This document shows positions 1 to 5,806 of a stretch of 6,521 nucleotides of DNA, piece after piece (positions within the stretch are counted from its first letter, which is position 1; each line of letters starts with the position of its first letter). Where the stretch lies: the NCBI GenBank assembly GCA_009843625.1, contig VYDD01000024.1:1-6521 (forward strand), written 5' to 3'. The stretch comes from Gammaproteobacteria bacterium (GTDB lineage Bacteria; Gemmatimonadota; Gemmatimonadetes; Longimicrobiales; Gaopeijiaceae). Both the position numbers and the translations under genes were made by a program. A model generated the notes under the pieces. That model searched no databases. It saw only the letters and a list, made by a program, of their open reading frames with translations, and was not told the DNA's origin.

Positions 1-683
1 GCGAGGAAGGGCGCATCACCCTGACCGAAACGGAGGCGCGCGCCCTGCTGGAGGCGGCGGGACTGGCCTTCCCGGCCGCCGAGGTCGCCGACTCGGCACA
101 CGCGGCGGCCCGGGCGGCAGAGCGCCTCGGGGATCCGGTGGCGGTCAAGCTGCTCTCCGGGCGGATCACCCACAAGTCGGACGCCGGCGGGGTGGTGCTC
201 GACGTAGTCGATGGCGCAGCCGCCGCCCGCGCCTTCGAGGCCATCGTCTCAAATGCCCATGCCTATGCCCGCGCCGAACGCCTGCCTCCTGAAGCCTGGT
301 CCGTACTGGTCACCCCGATGCTGCCCGCACCCACGGCCGAACTGCTCATTGGGGCGTACCGCGACCCCCAGCTCGGTCCCATGCTGACCGTAGGCATCGG
401 CGGCACCCGGGTGGAGGTGCTGCGCGATGTCACCCACCGGGTGCTTCCCATCCAGCCCCGTGACGTGGAGATGATGATCGGGGAACTGCGCGCCCGTCCT
501 CTGCTTGACGGTACCCGGGGCCATCCTCCCGTCTCCGCCGGCGGGATCATCCGGGCAGCCGAGGCCGTAGCCCGCTGCGTCATGGCGTGGAGCGCGGTTG
601 CCGAAGTCGAAGTCAATCCCCTGTTCGCCTACGGCGACCGCGCCGTGCCGGCCGACGCGCGCGTGGTCCTGTCCCCTCCGTGA
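1..683 (+). CDS. ADP-forming acyl-CoA synthetase, ATP-grasp (beta) domain, 3' part
   Basis: The gene is cut at its 5' end. The first whole codon is at base 3 and 226 residues are visible before TGA at 681-683. The frame is open to the left edge, so the GTG at 138 is internal and not a start. The visible part matches the ATP-grasp_5 domain of NDP-forming acyl-CoA/acetyl-CoA synthetases, which make acyl-CoA, Pi and ADP/ATP interconvertible in the cytoplasm. It opens with the usual 'LTETEARALLEAAG' helix. Then come the nucleotide-binding stretch ITHKSDAGGV (residues 55-64), the segment ELLIGAYRDPQLGPML (113-128), the glycine-rich GIGG (131-134) with VEVLRDVTHRVLPI after it, and the C-terminal 'VEVNPL' (202-207) that corresponds to the family's D/E-x-NPL motif. 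The N-terminal CoA-binding and ligase domains, if fused as is common, lie outside the window. Substrate cannot be told; a Pat-like protein acetyltransferase fusion is also possible. The next gene is 124 bp downstream on the same strand. Confidence 0.88.
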   Translation, partial: EEGRITLTETEARALLEAAGLAFPAAEVADSAHAAARAAERLGDPVAVKLLSGRITHKSDAGGVVLDVVDGAAAARAFEAIVSNAHAYARAERLPPEAWSVLVTPMLPAPTAELLIGAYRDPQLGPMLTVGIGGTRVEVLRDVTHRVLPIQPRDVEMMIGELRARPLLDGTRGHPPVSAGGIIRAAEAVARCVMAWSAVAEVEVNPLFAYGDRAVPADARVVLSPP

Positions 684-732
684 CGACGCGCATCCATCGA
701 GTCCGGAGATGTCCCGCACTCCCGGGCCAACG

Positions 733-762
733 TTGCAAGCCCGCGAGCCGGACCCCCATCTT
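733..762 (+). promoter_or_regulatory. Weak sigma70-like promoter candidate upstream of the small membrane protein gene
   Basis: Within the 124-bp gap before the gene at 808, TTGCAA (733-738) is followed after 18 bp by CATCTT (757-762). The matches to TTGACA and TATAAT are only 4 of 6 and 3 of 6, so this is a guess based on position and spacing. The gap holds no ORF of note and no clear terminator for the upstream gene. Confidence 0.15.
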
Positions 763-797
763 GCCATCTGCCGAAGTGCACGCCCCACCCTCACCCT

Positions 798-802
798 GGA
801 GG
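798..802 (+). promoter_or_regulatory. Ribosome binding site GGAGG that fixes the start at 808
   Basis: GGAGG lies 5 nt before ATG at 808-810. It decides the start of the small membrane protein: the frame stays open upstream to 598, but that extension is Arg/Pro-rich, has no ribosome binding site, and overlaps the end of the upstream synthetase gene. Confidence 0.75.
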
Positions 803-807
803 CATCC

Positions 808-1209
808 ATGAACAAGAACTTCCTCATGGCCACGATCGCGGGCGGCATTACGCTGTGGGTACTGGGTTTCGTCATCTACGGCGTGCTGCTGGCGGACTTC
901 TTCGTCAACGACGCGATCAACCCCGAGCCCATCATGTGGGCGGTGACGCTGGGTCAGCTCCTTTCCGCGGCGTTCCTCACCATCATCCTCGGATGGAAGG
1001 GCGTCGCCAACGCGAAGGAGGGCTTTCAGGCCGGAGCGATCATCGGGGCCGTGATGGGCCTTGCCTTCGGCCTGATGATGTACGGGACGATGGTGGGCAT
1101 GCACACGATGGCCACTCTCCTCGGCGATACCGTGGTCTCGCTGGTCGTCTACGGGGTCGGCGGCGCGGTGATCGCGATGGTGCTCAACCGCGGAGGCGCC
1201 GAAGCTTGA
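808..1209 (+). CDS. Small four-helix integral membrane protein, function unknown
   Basis: This encodes 133 residues from ATG at 808, supported by a GGAGG 5 nt upstream, to TGA at 1207-1209. It looks like a complete polytopic inner-membrane protein with four hydrophobic segments at roughly residues 5-30, 42-62, 73-97 and 105-127. These are separated by short loops: an acidic loop after helix 1 (NDAINPEP), a Lys-containing loop after helix 2 (GWKGVANAKEGF), and a short C-terminal tail. Helices 3 and 4 are rich in Gly and small residues (AGAIIGAVMGLAFG; VYGVGGAVIA), which suggests tight helix packing. Helix 3 and its end carry several Met and one His (LMMYGTMVGMHTM, 89-101). Overall it resembles short DUF1761-like membrane proteins seen in Bacteroidota and Gemmatimonadota, but I recognise the style and no function. 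It converges with arsC, with a 55-bp gap. Confidence 0.85.
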   Translation: MNKNFLMATIAGGITLWVLGFVIYGVLLADFFVNDAINPEPIMWAVTLGQLLSAAFLTIILGWKGVANAKEGFQAGAIIGAVMGLAFGLMMYGTMVGMHTMATLLGDTVVSLVVYGVGGAVIAMVLNRGGAEA

Positions 1210-1264
1210 TCCAGGCTCCGGCAGCATAGTCGCCCGAAGTCCCCCCAGGGGCGGATGGATGCCA

Positions 1265-1720
1265 TTATCGGCCGAACACTACCGACAGCCGCCTCCGCAG
1301 CTCGTCCCGCACCTCCCGGAAGGCATCCAGTTGCTCCTGCGGGCTCCCGGTAGCCGCCGCCGGGTCGGGCAGGCCCCAGTGCACCCGGTGCGTGTCCCCG
1401 AGCCAGACCGGACACACCTCCTCGGCGCACAGCGTGACCACGGCGTCCACCGGACGCGCCACATCGTCCACGCCCTTCGAGTAGTGACCCGAGATGTCGA
1501 TTCCGACCTCGGCCAGTGCCGCCACCGCCTGCGGCCGGACCGACGCCGGCTCCGAGCCGGCGGAAGAGACCCTGACGCCGGCGGGCGCAAGATCACGCGC
1601 GATCCCTTCGGCCATCTGACTGCGCGCCGAGTTGGCTACGCAGAGGAAGAGGATGTGCCGGAATCCCGGTTCGCGCAGCGCGTCCGCGTCCGAGCGCCAG
1701 CTCTCGCCGAGCCCCGTCAT
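1265..1720 (-). CDS. arsC: Arsenate reductase ArsC, low-molecular-weight phosphatase fold
   Basis: This cytoplasmic enzyme of 151 residues reduces arsenate to arsenite by a cysteine relay, which is arsenic detoxification. The phosphatase P-loop CVANSARS is at residues 27-34 (CX5R, Cys27 and Arg33, bases 1622-1642). It is followed by 'SAGSEPASVRPQAV' and 'VGIDISGHYSK', both hallmarks of thioredoxin-coupled ArsC. The two further relay cysteines are Cys98 and Cys103 in LCAEEVCPVW, and the Asp-Pro loop is HWGLPDPAAATG (Asp119). I chose ATG at 1718-1720 because AGGAGGA (complement of 1731-1737) lies 10 nt upstream. The frame is open far upstream, but that part lies antisense to the dehydrogenase gene and has no family similarity. 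About 20 residues precede the first beta strand, longer than usual for the family. No arsR, arsB or acr3 is in the window. Low-molecular-weight tyrosine phosphatase is the alternative, and the extra cysteines argue against it. Confidence 0.92.
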   Translation of the reverse strand: MTGLGESWRSDADALREPGFRHILFLCVANSARSQMAEGIARDLAPAGVRVSSAGSEPASVRPQAVAALAEVGIDISGHYSKGVDDVARPVDAVVTLCAEEVCPVWLGDTHRVHWGLPDPAAATGSPQEQLDAFREVRDELRRRLSVVFGR

Positions 1721-1730
1721 CCGCTCCGTT

Positions 1731-1737
1731 TCCTCCT
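1731..1737 (-). promoter_or_regulatory. Ribosome binding site of arsC
   Basis: The minus strand reads AGGAGGA here, 10 nt before the ATG at 1720. This is the strongest Shine-Dalgarno match in the divergent region and it supports that start over the in-frame ATG at 1777, which has none. Confidence 0.65.
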
Positions 1738-1738
1738 G

Positions 1739-1750
1739 TCCCGGCCGGGA
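1739..1750. repeat. Perfect 12-bp palindrome in the divergent arsC / sugar dehydrogenase intergenic region
   Basis: TCCCGGCCGGGA equals its own reverse complement over all 12 bases and does not extend further. It sits directly upstream of the arsC ribosome binding site and 25 bp before the start of the divergent gene. It could be an operator for a dimeric regulator. In DNA this GC-rich, short GC palindromes also occur by chance. Confidence 0.4.
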
Positions 1751-1761
1751 TCGTGGAAGTA

Positions 1762-1774
1762 GGATTGCAAATCC
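1762..1774. repeat. Short inverted repeat GGATT-GCA-AATCC before the dehydrogenase start
   Basis: Two 5-bp arms, GGATT (1762-1766) and AATCC (1770-1774), flank a 3-bp centre. The repeat ends one base before the ATG at 1776. It is AT-richer than its surroundings, and TAGGAT at 1760-1765 overlaps it and resembles a -10 box. A regulatory role is only inferred from its place. Confidence 0.3.
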
Positions 1775-1775
1775 C

Positions 1776-3041
1776 ATGAGACACGATACCGACCGGCCGG
1801 TTCGCCCCGCCACGCCCATCCTCCTGGCGGCCCACGGACTGCTGGGCTCGCTGGCCGCCTGCGCTCCTTCCCCGGAAGCCCCGTCCACCGCCGATCCGGC
1901 CACCGTGCAGACGGCCCTCCACGACTTCCGCGTCGAGGAAGTCGCCGACGGCCTGGTCCGCCCCTTTGCCATGGCCTTCACGCCTGACGGCGATCTGCTG
2001 GTGACGGAGCGTCCGGGCCGGCTGCGCATCATCCGAAACGGAGAGCTGCTGCCCGATTCCGTGGACGGGTTGCCCGAGATACGCGCCCTGGGACGCGGGG
2101 CGCGATCGATGGACGGGTTCGAGCAGGCCGGGCTGCGCGATGTCGTTCTCCACCCGGACTTCGCCACGAACCGCCTTCTCTACCTCAGCTACACCAGGCC
2201 GGGGCCCGATTCACTGGGCAACATAGCCATCGCGCGGGGGCGATTCGCCGACGACAGGGTGACCGAGGTCGAGGAGCTGTTTCACGCCGACGCCCCGGGA
2301 AACGGAACCGACCGCAGCTCGATGTGGGGAGGACGACTCGCGTTCGACGACGACGGCTACCTCTTCATGACGCTGGGGGACCGGCAGTGGCCTTCCGTGG
2401 GCGACCTGACGGCGCATCCCGCGCAGGATCTCGCGAATCACAACGGGACCACGATCCGGATTCACGACGACGGCCGGATCCCCGACGACAACCCGTTCGT
2501 GGACGTGGAGGGTGCGCGCCCCGAGATCTGGACCTACGGCCACCGCAACGCCCAGGGGATGGCCATCGACCCCGAGACCGGCGACCTGTGGCAGAACGAG
2601 CACGGCCCGCAGGGCGGAGACGAGCTCAACCTGATCGAGTCCGGCCGCAACTACGGCTGGCCCGTTGTCGGCTACGGCGTCCACTACCGGACCGGCCTCC
2701 GGATCCACGCGGGCACACAGCACGAGGACATGCAGGCGCCGGCACACGTCTGGGTGCCCTCGATCGGCGTATCGGGGATGCTCTTCTACACGGGCGGAGC
2801 GTTCCCCGAATGGCGCGGCGACGCCCTGGTGGGCGGACTGCGCGGCCAGCGCCTGGTCCGGCTGCGCCTCGATCAGCGTCGGGTGGTCCGCGAGGAAACG
2901 CTGCTTCAGGACATCGGCCGCATCCGCGACGTTCGCCAGGGCCCCGACGGGCTGATCTACCTGGCCATCGACGGCACCACCCGCGACATCGATGGCCCGC
3001 CCACGAGGATCGTCCGAATGGTGCCGGCGGGCCGGCGATAG
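1776..3041 (+). CDS. PQQ-dependent aldose sugar dehydrogenase family lipoprotein (GSDH/YliI type)
   Basis: 421 residues, ATG at 1776 to TAG at 3039-3041. The N-terminus has Arg residues, a hydrophobic stretch (PILLAAHGLLGSLAAC) and a lipobox LAAC ending at Cys29, so it is predicted to be a lipid-anchored periplasmic protein. From about residue 52 it matches the six-bladed beta-propeller of soluble glucose/aldose dehydrogenases, which oxidise sugars to lactones with PQQ. Family motifs in order: TPDGDLLVTERPGRL (69-83), EQAGLRDVVLHPDF (116-129), GGRLAFDDDGYLF (185-197), IPDDNPF (235-241), PEIWTYGHRNAQG (249-261), EHGPQGGDELNL (275-286), NYGWP (292-296), VSGMLFYTG (332-340) and RIRDVRQGPDG (382-392). 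Gln117 and Arg257 agree with conserved active-site residues. Met183 stands where the family's catalytic His is expected, so activity is in doubt. The frame opens further upstream at 1632, but that part overlaps arsC antisense and would hide the signal peptide. It diverges from arsC. Confidence 0.9.
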   Translation: MRHDTDRPVRPATPILLAAHGLLGSLAACAPSPEAPSTADPATVQTALHDFRVEEVADGLVRPFAMAFTPDGDLLVTERPGRLRIIRNGELLPDSVDGLPEIRALGRGARSMDGFEQAGLRDVVLHPDFATNRLLYLSYTRPGPDSLGNIAIARGRFADDRVTEVEELFHADAPGNGTDRSSMWGGRLAFDDDGYLFMTLGDRQWPSVGDLTAHPAQDLANHNGTTIRIHDDGRIPDDNPFVDVEGARPEIWTYGHRNAQGMAIDPETGDLWQNEHGPQGGDELNLIESGRNYGWPVVGYGVHYRTGLRIHAGTQHEDMQAPAHVWVPSIGVSGMLFYTGGAFPEWRGDALVGGLRGQRLVRLRLDQRRVVREETLLQDIGRIRDVRQGPDGLIYLAIDGTTRDIDGPPTRIVRMVPAGRR

Positions 3042-3076
3042 GGGCGCGCCGGGCGGGAGCCTTCAGCCCATTCGAC
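3042..3076. other. Short convergent intergenic gap with no clear terminator
   Basis: These 35 bp separate the stop codons of two converging genes. They contain an 8-bp palindrome GGCGCGCC (3043-3050) but no stem-loop followed by a T run on either strand. Any termination here would have to be factor-dependent or involve the coding ends. Confidence 0.4.
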
Positions 3077-5743
3077 TCAGGAGCGCGCCGGATCCGGGAT
3101 CCGGGCCACGATCACGCGCACATCGAAGTCCTGCGCCAGGACCTCGACAAGGAATGTCGCGCTCGCGCCTCCTTCCGCCGCGCGGAAGTCGTGGAAGCGC
3201 ACACCGCTCCCGGTGAGTTCACCGCGGAAGGGCCGGCCCACCGAGAAATCCGCCCACAGCACCGCCGTGTCGTCGGACGATCCGGTTCGCGTCACCGGCC
3301 AGGGATAGTGCCCGGGGGCGTTCAGGGAGGGAGCGAACTCCCCGACCTCCGGAAAGTCATAGGAAGAGAAGCGCGGTACGCCGTCCACCAGGCTGTCCTC
3401 GGCCCCCGCCACCGACATGGCCACCGCGTGCTGGGTCAGCAGATCCCCGAAGGACAGACCGCTGACGCTCTCGATGCCCGACAGGCCGGGGGCGGTGAGG
3501 GAGTCGTTCAGCGCGGTGACGAACGCCTCGTCGCCGGCGGGCGAGCTTCCGGCCGCGCCGAACCAGTCGCGCAGAAAGCGATGATAGTGCCAGCCGCTCC
3601 CGTACACGTTGCCCCGGTCCCTGGGCTGGAACGTGACCGCGTTGGGACGATCGGTGAACCAGGCGAAGGCGGATGCGGTGCGGCCGATCAGGTTGACGAT
3701 CCCGTACACTTCCGGATACGACCCGGTGATCCCCGCCTCGAGCTCCTCGCCGGTCACCCGGGCGCTCACCGCCGGTCCCCCTGCGGCCTCCCACGCGAGG
3801 CGCGAACTCATTTCCTTGGCGATCTCGGCCGTGCCCTCTTCGATCCAGGTCGGATGAAAGTCCGGATCGCTCTCGCCCGCTACGCCGAGTGAATGCCGTA
3901 CCCGCTTGTAGAGGGAGCTGACGTGCTTGACTTCGTGGACGAGCCCGCCGAAGGCCCAGTAGCGCTCGCTGTCGAGCTGGGCGAAGGCGGCGGCACTCAT
4001 GCGCACCAGTTCCATTTCGTTGGACGAGGCGCATTCCTCGCGGGGGAGGGTATGGTCTCCTCCCCATACGAACGCCCTGATCCCGCTGAGCAATGGGTCA
4101 ACCACCACGATGACCCGGCCATCGCCGTTGACGTCGCTCGTGCCGCCGAAGTAGCGCTCGATTACGGGGGCTCCGTAGTCCGCGTAGTAGGCGATGATCC
4201 GGTCGGCGTTGGCCCTGGAGATGCCTGCCTCTTCGCCTGCGTCTTCGTAGACGGCGATGTGGCGGTTCTGAGTGACCAGGCGGGCCTCAAGGGTGGTATA
4301 GGTATCGCAGCGGTCCCATGGTTCGGCCGTCGGATTGTACAGACGGAACGTGCGCGTCGACGGGATCCGCCCTGCATCAGCGGCCACCGTTCCACCGACC
4401 CTGGGTGAGTGGTCGGGCAGGATCTCCAGACGACCATCCACCGACAGGCGCGAGAAGAGCTCGTCTTCCTGTCGTCGTATCTCTCGATGCAGCGCCGCGT
4501 TGGCGCGCTCGATCTCCTGGATCTCCTGCAGTTCACGGGCGGAGATGGCCTGGCGGAAAGCGGGCGAGGCTGCGGCCCGGCGCGCGATCGGGGCCCGCGC
4601 CGGTGCCGCGACGGCAGCGGCCCGACTGTCCGCGGCAGCCGGCTCGACGTGCAGCGCCACCGGCATGATGGCGGCGCTCCCGCCATCGGTTCCCGCCAGC
4701 GTAACGCGGTAGTACGCGCCCGCCCGGGGAGCGCGCACGTAGAAGCCGCATCCACGCATCGCCTCCTCTTCCAGAATCCGGACCTCGCCCAGCTCCAGTC
4801 CCAGCGGAGCATCGCACGCGCGCAACGTGAACTCGCGAATCGCTTCCGCGCCCTCCGAGTCGGTGAGCCGCACCTCAAGCACGACGGTGGCCGTATCCTC
4901 CGGAACACCGCGGATGGTCCCGCGGGAGTCCAATCGGAGGCCCCGGGGCAGGCTGCTCCCCTCCCCGAGGCTCCACGCATACCCCTCGGTGGAGCCGCCC
5001 CTCGCACGCAGGCCGACGAAGTAGGGCAGCGTAAGCCGGGCCCGCGAGAGGGAGTCGGTCTCTATGGTCAGGGGAAGCCGTTCCCCTGTGGCCCGGAACT
5101 GCGCAGTCACGCTCCCCGCGCTGGCGGCCAGCGTGTGCGCGGCGGCGGTGCCAAGCGTCCAGGTGGTCTGGGCGAGCCCGGCCGGGTTGGTGACGGCCGA
5201 CGCGGGCGTCACGGAACCGCCGCCCGAAGTGACCGCGAACCGCACCTGAACCAGCCCCGCCGGATGGCCGTTGGCATCCGTCACGCGCACCACGGCCGCG
5301 ACCGGCAGCGCCTCGCCGATGAAGCCCGCCTGGAGGTCGCCGGCCACCTTCTCGATCGCACCCGGCTCCTGGGCCACGGTCACCTGGATTCTCGAGCTGA
5401 GCGTTCCGGAGGCGGCGGTCACCGTCGCCGTCCCCGCAGCGACCGCAGTGGCCACCCCGGTGCCGAAGTCGACCATGACCGTCCCGGGCCGGTCGCTCGT
5501 CCACGCCACCCGCTGACCGGACACCGGATCGCCGTAGTGGTCGATGACCTCCGCCTGCAGCTGCGCCGTCTGGCCGAGGGCGGTCAGCGTCAGGTCGCCG
5601 GGGGACACGACCAGGGTGGCGGGGATTCCGGGCGGCGGCCCCGCCGGCTCGTCGCTGCAGGAAAGCAGCACGGCCACGCAAAGACACGCGCAAAGCGGGC
5701 TTGGCAGCAGCGTGGGAAGTTGCGTCAGGACTCGATGCGGCAT
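3077..5743 (-). CDS. Ig-like module lipoprotein with gluzincin-like zinc metallopeptidase domain
   Basis: 888 residues. The hydrophobic N-terminus ends in LLSC (Cys29), a lipobox-like site, so the protein is likely an exported lipoprotein; a Pro-rich linker follows. Residues 41-124 look like a Big_2-type Ig domain (SPGDLTLTALGQ; VATAVAAGTATVTA). Residues 128-220 look like a Big_1/invasin-type domain (VRVTDANGHPA; NPAGLAQTTWTLG). Residues 222-310 look like a putative Ig (He_PIG) domain (LPRGLRLDSRGTIRGVP). A beta-rich module with Cys310 and Cys332 comes next, then an Ala-rich linker (369-393) and a charged helix (400-432) that may form a coiled coil. The C-terminal half holds HEVKH (603-607) and WIEEGTAEIAKE (633-644). 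Together these are a HExxH plus downstream Glu zinc site (His603, His607, probably Glu636) with catalytic Glu604. DVNGDGR (537-543) and GSGWHYHRFLRDWFG (715-729) also fit M30 hyicolysin-like peptidases. Substrate unknown. The start ATG has only a weak AGG before it. Confidence 0.85.
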   Translation of the reverse strand: MPHRVLTQLPTLLPSPLCACLCVAVLLSCSDEPAGPPPGIPATLVVSPGDLTLTALGQTAQLQAEVIDHYGDPVSGQRVAWTSDRPGTVMVDFGTGVATAVAAGTATVTAASGTLSSRIQVTVAQEPGAIEKVAGDLQAGFIGEALPVAAVVRVTDANGHPAGLVQVRFAVTSGGGSVTPASAVTNPAGLAQTTWTLGTAAAHTLAASAGSVTAQFRATGERLPLTIETDSLSRARLTLPYFVGLRARGGSTEGYAWSLGEGSSLPRGLRLDSRGTIRGVPEDTATVVLEVRLTDSEGAEAIREFTLRACDAPLGLELGEVRILEEEAMRGCGFYVRAPRAGAYYRVTLAGTDGGSAAIMPVALHVEPAAADSRAAAVAAPARAPIARRAAASPAFRQAISARELQEIQEIERANAALHREIRRQEDELFSRLSVDGRLEILPDHSPRVGGTVAADAGRIPSTRTFRLYNPTAEPWDRCDTYTTLEARLVTQNRHIAVYEDAGEEAGISRANADRIIAYYADYGAPVIERYFGGTSDVNGDGRVIVVVDPLLSGIRAFVWGGDHTLPREECASSNEMELVRMSAAAFAQLDSERYWAFGGLVHEVKHVSSLYKRVRHSLGVAGESDPDFHPTWIEEGTAEIAKEMSSRLAWEAAGGPAVSARVTGEELEAGITGSYPEVYGIVNLIGRTASAFAWFTDRPNAVTFQPRDRGNVYGSGWHYHRFLRDWFGAAGSSPAGDEAFVTALNDSLTAPGLSGIESVSGLSFGDLLTQHAVAMSVAGAEDSLVDGVPRFSSYDFPEVGEFAPSLNAPGHYPWPVTRTGSSDDTAVLWADFSVGRPFRGELTGSGVRFHDFRAAEGGASATFLVEVLAQDFDVRVIVARIPDPARS

Positions 5744-5749
5744 GGACCT

Positions 5750-5755
5750 AAGATA
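5750..5755 (-). promoter_or_regulatory. -10-like TATCTT just upstream of the metallopeptidase start
   Basis: The minus strand reads TATCTT, ending 6 nt before ATG at 5743. If it is a true -10 box, transcription would begin at or next to the start codon and the mRNA would be leaderless, which fits the poor Shine-Dalgarno (AGG only). No -35 resembling TTGACA is present at 16-18 bp, so support is thin. Confidence 0.2.
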
Positions 5756-5806
5756 GGGAAACCCACGGTTCGGGCACGTTCGCGCGATGCGCTCGCAACC
5801 GCGCCG

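Noticed and set aside
598..807. N-terminal extension of the small membrane protein
   Set aside because: The residues are Arg/Pro-rich and unlike the membrane protein, they overlap the upstream synthetase gene, and GGAGG sits right before the ATG at 808.
1231..1253. Possible hairpin CGCCC...GGGCG in the convergent gap between the membrane protein gene and arsC
   Set aside because: The stem is only 5 bp with a 13-nt loop and no T run follows on either strand, so it is not a convincing terminator.
1632..1775. Upstream extension of the dehydrogenase frame to 1632
   Set aside because: It overlaps arsC on the other strand, is Arg/Ser-rich, and would bury the signal peptide and lipobox about 48 residues inside the protein.
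1721..2167. Upstream extension of the arsC frame to 2167
   Set aside because: It runs antisense through the dehydrogenase gene, has no ArsC similarity, and a good ribosome binding site supports the start at 1720.
3091..3104. Tandem 7-bp repeat GATCCGG near the end of the metallopeptidase gene
   Set aside because: It lies in coding sequence and is a two-copy chance repeat; the encoded residues (RIPDPARS) show nothing special.
2324..3892. Long plus-strand open frame of 522 codons across the end of the dehydrogenase gene and into the metallopeptidase gene
   Set aside because: The translation is Arg/Pro/Gly-rich low-complexity sequence, and it overlaps two genes with strong family motifs in other frames. 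It is a GC-driven shadow frame.
3893..4408. Plus-strand frame of 171 codons
   Set aside because: It lies antisense to the conserved peptidase core (HEVKH region), has no plausible ribosome binding site and no recognisable motif.
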